From positions 35,484-99,483 of the forward strand of contig DASSNC010000014.1 in the NCBI GenBank assembly GCA_035688305.1: a stretch of 64,000 bases of DNA, read 5' to 3'. The stretch comes from 66-474 sp035688305. GTDB taxonomy: Bacteria > Pseudomonadota > Gammaproteobacteria > Xanthomonadales > Rhodanobacteraceae. A program made the position numbers and the translations under genes. This document shows, piece by piece, positions 1 to 6,718 of this stretch (the first letter of the stretch is position 1; each line of letters opens with the position of its first letter). The notes under the pieces were generated by a model. The model saw nothing but the letters and a program-made list of their open reading frames with translations, had not been told where the DNA came from and searched no databases.

Positions 1-668
1 AGGATGTCGAGCTGATGCTGGCGCTGCGGCCCGAATCAAGGCTGGGCTCGGATGAAATCTGGGACAAGTCCGAAGGCGCCCTGCGCGCGGCGCTGCGTCG
101 GGCCGGTGCCGAATGGAAGGAATTGCCGGGCGAAGGCGCCTTTTATGGCCCCAAGATCGAATACCACCTGCGTGATGCCATCGGCCGCGATTGGCAGCTC
201 GGCACCATGCAGGTGGATTTCTCGATGCCGGGGCGGCTGGGTGCCGAATACGTGGGCGAGGATTCCCAGCGCCACACCCCGGTCATGCTGCACCGGGCCA
301 TCGTCGGCTCGATGGAGCGTTTCCTGGGTATCCTGATCGAGCACCATGCCGGCAACTTTCCGACCTGGCTGGCCCCGGTGCAGGCCGTGGTCCTGAATAT
401 CACGGATGGGCAGGCCGATTACGTGGCCGAAGTGGCCAAAAACCTGAACGAAGCCGGCCTCCGGGCCAGGGCGGATTTGCGTAACGAGAAAATCGGCTAT
501 AAAATCCGCGAGCATACGTTGCAAAAGGTGCCTTGGCTGCTTGTGGTCGGTGACCGCGAGAAGGAGAAGGGCACCGTTTCCGTGCGCACACGTTCCGGGG
601 AAGATTTGGGCAGCATGGCGCTGCCTGCCTTCGTCGAACGCTTGCAGGCCGAGTCCGGCCCGCGCTGA
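1..668 (+). CDS. thrS: Threonyl-tRNA synthetase, C-terminal part (5' end outside window)
   Basis: The gene is cut by the window edge; the frame is open from base 3 and gives the last 221 residues of an enzyme that is usually about 640 long. ThrS charges tRNA-Thr in the cytoplasm. Visible landmarks are the zinc/active-site core stretch GEGAFYGPKIEYHL, the class II motif 3 region HRAIVGSMERFLG, and the anticodon-binding domain beginning FPTWLAPVQAVVLNIT and ending in RTRSGEDLGSM. It heads the translation cluster thrS-infC-rpmI-rplT-pheST-ihfA. The gap to infC is only 50 bases, so co-transcription is likely. No defect is visible in the part present. Confidence 0.97.
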   Translation, partial: DVELMLALRPESRLGSDEIWDKSEGALRAALRRAGAEWKELPGEGAFYGPKIEYHLRDAIGRDWQLGTMQVDFSMPGRLGAEYVGEDSQRHTPVMLHRAIVGSMERFLGILIEHHAGNFPTWLAPVQAVVLNITDGQADYVAEVAKNLNEAGLRARADLRNEKIGYKIREHTLQKVPWLLVVGDREKEKGTVSVRTRSGEDLGSMALPAFVERLQAESGPR

Positions 669-705
669 CGGGATGCGCGCCAGGCATTGCTGGCGAACTT
701 GAAGC

Positions 706-721
706 AGGAGATGACGGTATC
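706..721 (+). promoter_or_regulatory. infC ribosome binding site with ATC initiation codon
   Basis: AGGAG (706-710) is followed after 8 bases by ATC (719-721). An ATG at 711 sits too close to the AGGAG and opens only a 23-codon out-of-frame reading, so it is not the infC start. The atypical codon is the basis of IF-3 autoregulation in Escherichia coli (where it is AUU); here the same role is inferred. Confidence 0.8.
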
Positions 722-1240
722 GCAACCGAACACAAAGGCAATCGGCGCAACCACGAGATCCGTGTCCCGCAAGTGCGGGTGATCGGCGCCGACGGGGAGC
801 AGGTCGGGGTCCTCGAACGCGACGAAGCGTTGGCGATGGCTGAGGATGCAGGGCTTGATCTCGTGGAGATCCAGCCGACCGCCGACCCGCCCGTTTGCCG
901 AATCATGGATTTCGGCAAGTACAAGTTCGAGCAGCAGAAGAAAGCCAATCTGGCGCGCAAGAAATCCAAGCAGGTCGAAATCAAGGAACTGAAGTTTCGT
1001 CCGACCACGGATATCGGCGACTACAACATCAAGCTGCGCAACATGCTGCGGTTTCTTGAAGAAGGTGACAAGGTCAAGGTCAACATCCGCTTCCGGGGTC
1101 GCGAAATGTCGCACCAGGAATTGGGTATCGAGCTGGCCCGGCGCATCCAGACCGACATCGCCGAGCAGGCGGTGGTGGACCAGTTCCCGCGCATGGAAGG
1201 GCGCCAGATGACGATGATGATCAGCCCCAAGAAAAAGTAA
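719..1240 (+). CDS. infC: Translation initiation factor IF-3, ATC start codon
   Basis: IF-3 binds the 30S subunit, keeps it free of 50S and checks the start codon-initiator tRNA pairing. The protein has the IF-3 N domain (NRRNHEIRVPQVRVIGADGEQ), the linker KIMDFGKYKFEQQKKAN-type segment and the C domain (ELKFRPTTDIGDYNIKLRNM, ending RQMTMMISPKKK). The first in-frame ATG/GTG is GTG 773, but conserved IF-3 N-terminal sequence runs on upstream of it. A good AGGAG at 706-710 lies 8 bases before ATC 719. No ATG, GTG or TTG exists in that frame between thrS and 719, so ATC 719 is taken as the start (173 residues). Rare start codons (AUU, AUC, AUA) on infC are known to let IF-3 repress its own translation; the same control is inferred here. 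Confidence 0.93.
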   Translation: MATEHKGNRRNHEIRVPQVRVIGADGEQVGVLERDEALAMAEDAGLDLVEIQPTADPPVCRIMDFGKYKFEQQKKANLARKKSKQVEIKELKFRPTTDIGDYNIKLRNMLRFLEEGDKVKVNIRFRGREMSHQELGIELARRIQTDIAEQAVVDQFPRMEGRQMTMMISPKKK

Positions 1241-1252
1241 GGGGCAAACCGC

Positions 1253-1269
1253 CCGCCGCGGACCGGCGG
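1253..1269 (+). other. Small GC hairpin in the infC-rpmI gap
   Basis: CCGCCG (1253-1258) pairs with CGGCGG (1264-1269) around a 5-base loop. No T run follows, so this is not a simple terminator. It lies in the 151-base gap between infC and rpmI, where L20-dependent leader control acts in other bacteria. Any regulatory role is speculative. Confidence 0.3.
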
Positions 1270-1391
1270 ACGGACAGGCGGCAACCTGAAGCTGGGGTTC
1301 CGCAACACAAGCAGGTGCAGGCAAGGATGGAAAGCGTGATCGAACGATCACCGCCCGCGCCAGTCACGAAAAAAACCAAACGGAGTGGCAC

Positions 1392-1589
1392 ATGCCAAAG
1401 ATCAAGACCAACCGGGCCGCTGCCAAGCGGTTCCGGAAAACCGCTTCCGGCAAATTCAAGGCCGGACACGCCTTCAAGTCACACATCCTGACCAAGAAGT
1501 CGACCAAGCGCAAACGCGGATTGCGCGCCCCCAACCACGTGCATGAGTCCGACACCAAGCGTGTCGCGCGCATGCTCCCGTACGTCTAA
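1392..1589 (+). CDS. rpmI: 50S ribosomal protein L35
   Basis: A 65-residue, very basic protein of normal L35 length, beginning MPKIKTNRAAAKRFRKTASG and containing the conserved HILTKKSTKRKRGLR stretch. L35 is a structural protein of the large ribosomal subunit. The ATG is the only sensible start and matches the family N-terminus exactly. The gene sits between infC and rplT, the near-universal order; the 15-base gap to rplT implies one transcript. Confidence 0.98.
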   Translation: MPKIKTNRAAAKRFRKTASGKFKAGHAFKSHILTKKSTKRKRGLRAPNHVHESDTKRVARMLPYV

Positions 1590-1604
1590 GCGGAGGACAC
1601 CACC

Positions 1605-1964
1605 ATGGCACGAGTCAAACGTGGCGTCACCGCGCGTGCGCGTCACAAGAAAACCCTGAAGGCCGCCAAGGGCTACTACAACGCCCGCCGCAAGGTCTAT
1701 CGCGTTGCCAAGCAGGCCGTCACCAAGGCCCAGCAGTACGCCTACATCGGCCGCAAGCAGAAGAAGCGCCAGTTCCGCGCATTGTGGATCGTGCGCATCA
1801 ACGCTGCCGCGCGCCAGTTCGGGTTGTCCTACAGCCGCCTGATCGATGGCCTGACCAAGGCCGGCATCACCATCGACCGCAAGGTGTTGGCGGATCTCGC
1901 CGTACACGACATCGCGGCGTTTGGTGCGATTGCCGAGAAGGCCAAGGCCAACCTGGCTGCTTGA
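1605..1964 (+). CDS. rplT: 50S ribosomal protein L20
   Basis: L20 binds 23S rRNA early in assembly of the large subunit. The 119-residue product has the family signature throughout: MARVKRGVTARARHKK at the N-terminus, a basic helical arm (KAAKGYYNARRKVYRVAKQA), the RRKQKKR-like patch (GRKQKKRQFRALWI) and the C-terminal domain SYSRLIDGLTKAGITIDRKV. GGAGGA (1591-1596) lies a few bases before the ATG and is a strong ribosome site. In several bacteria L20 also represses translation of its own operon; nothing here proves that. A terminator candidate follows at 2004-2043. Confidence 0.98.
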   Translation: MARVKRGVTARARHKKTLKAAKGYYNARRKVYRVAKQAVTKAQQYAYIGRKQKKRQFRALWIVRINAAARQFGLSYSRLIDGLTKAGITIDRKVLADLAVHDIAAFGAIAEKAKANLAA

Positions 1965-1971
1965 ACCGTTC

Positions 1972-1985
1972 CGGCGTTCGCGCCG
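1972..1985 (+). other. UUCG-tetraloop hairpin upstream of the pheS attenuator/terminator
   Basis: CGGCG (1972-1976), loop TTCG, CGCCG (1981-1985): a five-pair GC stem closed by the very stable UUCG tetraloop. It starts 8 bases after the rplT stop and precedes the larger terminator stem at 2004. It may protect the 3' end of the ribosomal transcript or pause polymerase. Confidence 0.4.
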
Positions 1986-2003
1986 CAACGTTATGATGCA
2001 AGC

Positions 2004-2043
2004 AAGCGGGGAGAGGGCCTTGCCTTCTCCCCGCTTTTCTTTT
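2004..2043 (+). terminator. Rho-independent terminator or attenuator between rplT and pheS
   Basis: AAGCGGGGAGA (2004-2014) pairs perfectly with TCTCCCCGCTT (2026-2036) around an 11-base loop and is followed by TTCTTTTG. It ends only 19 bases before the chosen pheS start. In E. coli the same position carries the pheM leader and attenuator. No Phe-rich leader peptide is evident here: the in-frame reading before pheS has only two Phe codons around the T run. The call as terminator is firm; control of pheST by it is inference. Confidence 0.85.
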
Positions 2044-2061
2044 GTGCGGGGAATGGTGGCG

Positions 2062-3057
2062 ATGGAAGCATTGGCGTCCCAGGTTGACCAGGGTTTGGCT
2101 GCGATTGCGGCGGCGCCGACCCTTGACGCGCTGGAAGCCCAGCGTGTTGCACTGCTCGGCAAGAACGGCGTGATCACCGCCGAATTGAAGGCGCTCGGCA
2201 AGTTGGCGCCGGACGTGCGCAAGGCACGCGGTGCCGAGGTGAACGTCGCCAAGCAGACGCTCGCCGACGCGATCGCTGCGCGCAAAACGGAGTTGGAGGG
2301 TGTCGCGCTGGCGCAGCGCCTCGCGTCCGAGGGCATCGACATCAGTCAACCCGGGCGCGACGGTTCGCGTGGTTCGATCCACCCGATCACGCGCACCCTC
2401 CAACGCATGATCGCGATCTTCGCCCAGCTCGGCTATTCGGTGGCCGAAGGCCCCGAGATCGAGGACGACTGGCACAACTTCGAGGCGCTGAATTTCCCGG
2501 CGCATCATCCAGCGCGGGCGATGCACGACACGTTCTATTTTGGCGACGGGCGCCTGCTGCGCACCCACACTTCGCCGGTGCAGATCCGCACGCTCAAGGG
2601 CGCCACGCCGCCGGTGCGGATCATCGCGCCGGGCAAGGTCTACCGCAGCGATTCGGACCAGACCCATTCGCCGATGTTCCATCAGGTCGAAGGCTTGCTG
2701 GTCGACGAGTCGGCGACCTTCGCGGACCTGAAGGGCACGCTCGAAGCCTTCGTCGCCGCGTTCTTCGGGCGCTCGCTGGCAATGCGCTTCCGGCCCAGCT
2801 ATTTCCCGTTCACCGAACCATCGGCGGAAGTCGATATCCGCTGGGAGCGCGCCGATGGCAGTTCTGGTTGGCTCGAGGTGCTCGGCTGCGGAATGGTGCA
2901 CCCCACCGTGCTGGAGAACTGCGACATCGACCCGGAGCGCTACACCGGATTCGCCTTCGGCATGGGCGTCGAGCGCCTGGCGATGCTGCGCTACGGCGTC
3001 ACCGACCTGCGCGCGTTCTTCGAGAACGACGTGCGCTTCCTGGCCCAGTTCGCGTGA
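2062..3057 (+). CDS. pheS: Phenylalanyl-tRNA synthetase alpha subunit
   Basis: PheS carries the class II catalytic core that activates phenylalanine and works as an alpha2-beta2 enzyme with PheT. The 331-residue product has the coiled-coil N-terminal tRNA-binding arm, then motif 2 around GKVYRSDSDQTHSPMFHQVEG and motif 3 FAFGMGVERLAML near the C-terminus. The frame is open further upstream. The start at ATG 2062 gives the usual length, and CGGGGA (2047-2052) lies at a proper distance. ATG 2053 or 1993 are possible but less likely. pheT begins 10 bases after the stop. Confidence 0.96.
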   Translation: MEALASQVDQGLAAIAAAPTLDALEAQRVALLGKNGVITAELKALGKLAPDVRKARGAEVNVAKQTLADAIAARKTELEGVALAQRLASEGIDISQPGRDGSRGSIHPITRTLQRMIAIFAQLGYSVAEGPEIEDDWHNFEALNFPAHHPARAMHDTFYFGDGRLLRTHTSPVQIRTLKGATPPVRIIAPGKVYRSDSDQTHSPMFHQVEGLLVDESATFADLKGTLEAFVAAFFGRSLAMRFRPSYFPFTEPSAEVDIRWERADGSSGWLEVLGCGMVHPTVLENCDIDPERYTGFAFGMGVERLAMLRYGVTDLRAFFENDVRFLAQFA

Positions 3058-3067
3058 GTGAGCGCCG

Positions 3068-5452
3068 ATGAAATTCTCTGAAAACTGGCTGCGCGAACTC
3101 GTCGACATTCCTGCCGATCATGCGACCCTGGTGGAGCGTCTCACCATGGCGGGGTTGGAAGTCGAGTCCGATCAAATGCTCGGCGCTGCGCTCGATGGTG
3201 TCATCGTCGCGCGCATCCTCGCGTGTGACGCACACCCCGATGCCGACAAATTGCACGTGTGTCGCGTTGATACCGGCCAGGGCGAGGTGCAGATTGTCTG
3301 CGGCGCACCGAATGCGCGCGCGGGCCTGGTCGCGCCACTGGCGACCGTCGGCGCGAAACTGCCGAACGGCATCACGATCAAATCCGCCAAGCTGCGCGGG
3401 ATCGAATCGCAAGGGATGCTCTGCTCAGCGAAAGAACTGGGCATCGACGCCGATGCGTCGGGCCTGATGGAGCTGCCCGCCGACGCGCCTGCGGGCAAGC
3501 CGCTGGCGGAGTACCTCGGACTGCCCGATGCATGCATCGAGTTGAGCCTCACCCCCAACCGCGCCGATTGCCTCGGCATGATCGGATTGGCGGACGAGGT
3601 TGCGGCGGAATTCGGAGCGCGCGCCAGGCGCTACGACGTGGCGTCGGTTGCTGCGGCCCTTTCCGCGCCGCGTGCGATCACGCTCGACGCTGCGGCGGAT
3701 TGTCCGCGCTACCTCGGCCGCGCCGTGCGCGGCATCGACATGGCGGCGGCGACGCCGGTGTGGATGGCGCAGCGCCTGCGTGCGGCGGGCATCAAACCCA
3801 TCAACGTGGTGGTCGATGTCGGCAATTACGTGATGCTGGAATCGGGCCAGCCGATGCACGCCTTCGACGATGCGAAGTTGGAGGGCGGCATCGTGGTGCG
3901 GCGTGCCCGTGCCGGCGAAACGCTGAAACTGCTCGACGGCAGCGATGCAACGCTTGAACCCGGGTTCCTCGTGATCGCCGATGAACACAAACCATTGGCC
4001 GTCGCAGGGGTGATGGGCGGTTTCGACTCGCGTGTCACCGAGTCCACCCGTGACGTGTTTTTCGAAGCGGCGCATTTTGCCCCGCCGGCGATCATGGGCC
4101 GCGCGCGCAAGCTGGGCCTGACCACCGACGCCGCGCACCGCTTCGAACGCGGGGTCGATCCCGAGTTGCCGCGGGTCGCCATCGAGCGCGCCACCGCGCT
4201 GTTGATCGAAATTGCGGGCGGCAAGCCGGGCGAGGTCATCGAGACGGTGTCGCCGGAACACTTGCCGAAGTTGGCACCGGTGCTGCTGCGCCGCGAGCGA
4301 ATCGCGCGGGTGCTTGGCATCACGGTGGATGATGCTGCGGTCGCGCAGATCTTCACGGCGCTGGGCATGCGGGTTGAGCCGCAGGCCGGCGGCTGGCGCA
4401 TCACGCCGCCCTCGCGCCGCTTCGACATTGCGCGTGAAGAAGACCTCATTGAAGAAGTCGCCCGCATCCACGGCTACGGCACGATTCCCGCGCGGCTGCC
4501 TGCAGGCGCACCACCGGCGCCGCGCGACGACGAATCCTCGCTGCCGATTTCAGCGTTGCGTGCCGGGCTGACCGCGCGCGACTATCGGGAGGCCATCTGT
4601 TACGCGTTCGTCGATCAGCGCCTGTTGCAGACTTGGCAGCTGGATACGGATGCCGTGCCGCTGGCGAACCCGCTCTCGGCCGAATTGGCGTTGATGCGCA
4701 CTTCGTTGCTGCCGGGCCTGGTTGACGCGCTCCGGCGCAACCGCAATCGCCAGCAAACGCGGGTGCGGCTGTTCGAGTCCGGGGTCGTCTTCCGCCAGGC
4801 CGCGGGGCAAGGCGAGGCACCCATCGAGACCGCGATGCTGGCGGCAGTTGCCAGCGGCAGCGCGGCGGCCGAGCAATGGGGCGAGCCCCGGCGGGCAGTC
4901 GATTTCTTCGACATGAAGGGGGATCTCGAGACCTTGCTTGCCCTGTCTGGCGGGCTGGACGCCTGGACGTTCGACATCGCTGATTTGCCGCCATGGCTGC
5001 ATCCGGGGCGTGCTGCCCGGATCCGGCGCGATGGCCAGCCGGCTGGCTTCATCGGCGCCCTGCACCCCTCCTTGCAGGCAGCGCTCGACTTGCCCGAGAC
5101 CTTCGTTTTCGAAGCCGGTCTGGCACCGATGCGGCGCCGCAACATTCCACTGGCCAAGCCATTGCCGCGGTTCCCGTCCCTGCGCCGTGATATCGCCATC
5201 GAGGTTGACGAAGCCACGGAATGGTCCAAGGTCGCTGCGGCGATCCAGTCTGAATTGCAAACAATCGTTAACGAACTGGTATTGTTTGACTGCTTTCACG
5301 GTCCGGGCTTGAGCGCCGGTCGAAAGAGTTTGGCTATAGGCTTGATTTTACAGGACGGATCGCGCACGCTTACGGATGAGGACGCCGACCGCTGCGTGGC
5401 CGATGTGGTGACGATGCTGGAAGGTGAATTTGGGGCCCGGTTAAGGAAATGA
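3068..5452 (+). CDS. pheT: Phenylalanyl-tRNA synthetase beta subunit
   Basis: The 794-residue subunit has normal family length. Domains in order are an N-terminal EMAP/OB tRNA-binding domain (about 40-150, HPDADKLHVCRVDTG and NGITIKSAKLRGIESQGMLCS), B3/B4 editing domain (about 210-390, VMLESGQPMHAFD), B5 (about 400-475), catalytic-like core, and a C-terminal ferredoxin-fold anticodon-binding domain (PRFPSLRRDIAIEV). It edits Tyr-tRNA-Phe and completes the PheST tetramer. It is coupled to pheS (10-base gap), and the ihfA ATG begins one base after its stop, so all three are likely co-transcribed, as in E. coli. Confidence 0.97.
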   Translation: MKFSENWLRELVDIPADHATLVERLTMAGLEVESDQMLGAALDGVIVARILACDAHPDADKLHVCRVDTGQGEVQIVCGAPNARAGLVAPLATVGAKLPNGITIKSAKLRGIESQGMLCSAKELGIDADASGLMELPADAPAGKPLAEYLGLPDACIELSLTPNRADCLGMIGLADEVAAEFGARARRYDVASVAAALSAPRAITLDAAADCPRYLGRAVRGIDMAAATPVWMAQRLRAAGIKPINVVVDVGNYVMLESGQPMHAFDDAKLEGGIVVRRARAGETLKLLDGSDATLEPGFLVIADEHKPLAVAGVMGGFDSRVTESTRDVFFEAAHFAPPAIMGRARKLGLTTDAAHRFERGVDPELPRVAIERATALLIEIAGGKPGEVIETVSPEHLPKLAPVLLRRERIARVLGITVDDAAVAQIFTALGMRVEPQAGGWRITPPSRRFDIAREEDLIEEVARIHGYGTIPARLPAGAPPAPRDDESSLPISALRAGLTARDYREAICYAFVDQRLLQTWQLDTDAVPLANPLSAELALMRTSLLPGLVDALRRNRNRQQTRVRLFESGVVFRQAAGQGEAPIETAMLAAVASGSAAAEQWGEPRRAVDFFDMKGDLETLLALSGGLDAWTFDIADLPPWLHPGRAARIRRDGQPAGFIGALHPSLQAALDLPETFVFEAGLAPMRRRNIPLAKPLPRFPSLRRDIAIEVDEATEWSKVAAAIQSELQTIVNELVLFDCFHGPGLSAGRKSLAIGLILQDGSRTLTDEDADRCVADVVTMLEGEFGARLRK

Positions 5453-5453
5453 G

Positions 5454-5756
5454 ATGACGCTGACCAAGGCAGAGATGGCCGAGCGCCTGTTTCTCGACGT
5501 GGGCCTCAACAAGCGTGAAGCCAGGGAGTGCGTGGACGCCTTTTTCGAGGTCCTGCGCGAGGCGCTCGAGCGGGGGGAGCCGGTCAAATTGTCGGGTTTC
5601 GGCAATTTCGACCTGCGCGACAAGAATCAGCGGCCTGGACGGAATCCGAAAACCGGCGAGGAAATTCCCATTTCCGCGCGCCGCGTGGTGACGTTTCGTC
5701 CGGGCCAGAAGCTGAAATTGAGGGTCGAGAACCATGCTGGATCAGGGCAACAATAA
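5454..5756 (+). CDS. ihfA: Integration host factor alpha subunit
   Basis: A 100-residue DNA-bending protein of the HU/IHF family; it forms a heterodimer with IhfB (not in this window). Landmarks are MTLTKAEMAERLF at the N-terminus, KLSGFGNFDLRDKNQRPGRNPKTGEEIPI (first 20 residues: KLSGFGNFDLRDKNQRPGRN) containing the beta-arm with its conserved Pro, and ISARRVVTFRPGQKLK. IHF assists sigma-54 promoters, recombination and replication; rpoN is also in this window. The position right after pheT is the classic gammaproteobacterial arrangement. The 3' end overlaps the next gene by 23 bases. Confidence 0.96.
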   Translation: MTLTKAEMAERLFLDVGLNKREARECVDAFFEVLREALERGEPVKLSGFGNFDLRDKNQRPGRNPKTGEEIPISARRVVTFRPGQKLKLRVENHAGSGQQ

Positions 5757-6105
5757 CGAACTCCCGCCGATCCCCGCCAAGCGGTATTTCACCATTGGCG
5801 AGGTCAGTGAGCTGTGCGCGGTCAAACCGCACGTGCTGCGCTACTGGGAGCAGGAGTTTCCCGCCCTGAACCCGGTCAAGCGGCGCGGCAACCGGCGCTA
5901 TTACCAGCGCCACGACGTCCTGATGATTCGCCAGATCCGCGGCCTGCTTTATGACCATGGCTTCACCATCACCGGTGCCCGCGCACGCCTGGAAGGCCAG
6001 CAGGGCAAGATGGAAGCCTCGATCTCGCACCAGATCGTGCACCAGATGCGGCTGGAGCTGGAACAACTGCTGCAAATCCTGCGCGAACCGCCGCGAAAAT
6101 CCTGA
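5734..6105 (+). CDS. MerR-family transcriptional regulator
   Basis: The 123-residue product has the MerR winged helix-turn-helix near residues 14-60 (KRYFTIGEVSELCAVKPHVLRYWEQ, given here only as its first half: KRYFTIGEVSELCAV), including the hallmark RYWE and RRGNRRYYQ wing. A short coiled-coil tail follows with no metal-binding cysteines, so the effector is unknown. A MerR gene in this place, overlapping ihfA by 23 bases, is common in Pseudomonas and Xanthomonas relatives. The overlap implies translational coupling to ihfA. The tRNA-Pro gene begins 46 bases after the stop. Confidence 0.9.
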   Translation: MLDQGNNNELPPIPAKRYFTIGEVSELCAVKPHVLRYWEQEFPALNPVKRRGNRRYYQRHDVLMIRQIRGLLYDHGFTITGARARLEGQQGKMEASISHQIVHQMRLELEQLLQILREPPRKS

Positions 6106-6151
6106 ATGCGCGCCGTTTCCGCGCGCGTTCCGCTATCATTGGTGGTTCGGT

Positions 6152-6228
6152 CGGGGCGTAGCGCAGCCTGGTAGCGCATCTGCCTGGGGGGCAGGGGGTC
6201 GTGGGTTCGAATCCCGCCGCCCCGACCA
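6152..6228 (+). tRNA. tRNA-Pro (anticodon GGG), CCA encoded
   Basis: The 77-base cloverleaf is complete. The acceptor stem CGGGGCG pairs perfectly with CGCCCCG, the D-arm is GCGC-AGCCTGGTA-GCGC, and the anticodon stem is TCTGC/GCAGG with loop CTGGGGG giving anticodon GGG. The T-arm is GTGGG-TTCGAAT-CCCGC, followed by discriminator A and genomic CCA. It reads proline CCC codons. TATCAT at 6134-6139 may be its -10 box. A perfect terminator follows directly, and the last 19 bases of the tRNA are duplicated downstream. Confidence 0.97.
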
Positions 6229-6235
6229 ATAATCA

Positions 6236-6260
6236 AAAACGGGCCCTTGTGGCCCGTTTT
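6236..6260 (+). terminator. Terminator of the tRNA-Pro gene
   Basis: AAAACGGGCC (6236-6245), loop CTTGT, GGCCCGTTTT (6251-6260): ten perfect pairs ending in T's. It begins 8 bases after the tRNA CCA. Confidence 0.92.
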
Positions 6261-6422
6261 GGTTATTGGCCAGGGTGGTGGGGAATGAGAAGCGGCGGCT
6301 TCGTCAGAAGGCGCCGGTTCGACTGCGGAGCCATGGATGGCGGAGCGAACATCGCGGAGCGATGGCCCGAAGGGCGAGCGCCAGGATGGCGCGAGTAATC
6401 CCGCCGCCCCGACCAATAGCAA

Positions 6423-6447
6423 AAACGGGCCCTTGTGGCCCGTTTTG
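6423..6447 (+). terminator. Second copy of the tRNA-Pro terminator
   Basis: The same AAAACGGGCC / GGCCCGTTTT stem with loop CTTGT occurs in the downstream repeat copy. It has no tRNA of its own and may act as a backup terminator. Confidence 0.8.
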
Positions 6448-6477
6448 GTTATTGGCCAGGGTGGTGGGGAATGAGTT

Positions 6478-6672
6478 GCGTAGGTTGGGTTGACCCCGGA
6501 CTTGATCCGGGGGAAGCCCAACGACATCGCCCCACGTGTTGGGCTTCCCCAGAGAGAGCGCCGGGTCAGCCCAACCTACGCACTCGGCGCAGTCGGTTGC
6601 GTAGCCCAACGTCTTTGCTCGCGCGTGTTGGGCTTCCCCGGAGAGAGCACGGGGTCAGCCCGACCTGCGCAC
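6478..6672. repeat. Palindromic dispersed repeat, block 1 (GTAGGTTGGGTTGA family)
   Basis: GCGTAGGTTGGGTTGACCC (6478-6496) faces its inverted copy GGGTCAGCCCAACCTACGC (6563-6581), with one mismatch over 19 bases. An inner pair AAGCCCAACG / TGTTGGGCTT lies between them. A second, more decayed unit occupies about 6596-6670. Together with the tRNA-derived repeats this fills the gene-free stretch 6229-6718. The same family recurs at 57110-57453. Both blocks lie between convergent transcription units. Confidence 0.85.
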
Positions 6673-6718
6673 TTTCCCCGCTTGCGGTGGAGGGATGCCG
6701 GCTGGGTGCTGCGCGCAG

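Larger units (their letters stand above)
6210..6475 (+). repeat. Duplicated tRNA-Pro 3' end plus terminator (direct repeats of about 80 bp)
   Basis: The segment 6210-6289 starts inside the tRNA T-arm (AATCCCGCC...) and contains the CCA, the terminator and the following GGTGGGGAATGAG. It recurs at 6397-6475 with only a small change (AATAATC versus AATAGC). The copies are 187 bases apart and enclose 107 bases (6290-6396) of unmatched, gene-free sequence. A partial copy of a tRNA 3' end is what tRNA-targeting integrases leave behind, but no integrase is nearby, so a simple tandem duplication is equally possible. Confidence 0.85.

Noticed and set aside
711..782. ATG at 711 as infC start or leader peptide
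   Set aside because: Out of frame with IF-3, only 23 codons, and directly abutting the AGGAG, so poorly placed for initiation.
1993..2061. Phe leader peptide before pheS
   Set aside because: The ATG at 1993 is in frame with pheS, not a separate short peptide, and has only two Phe codons and no ribosome site.
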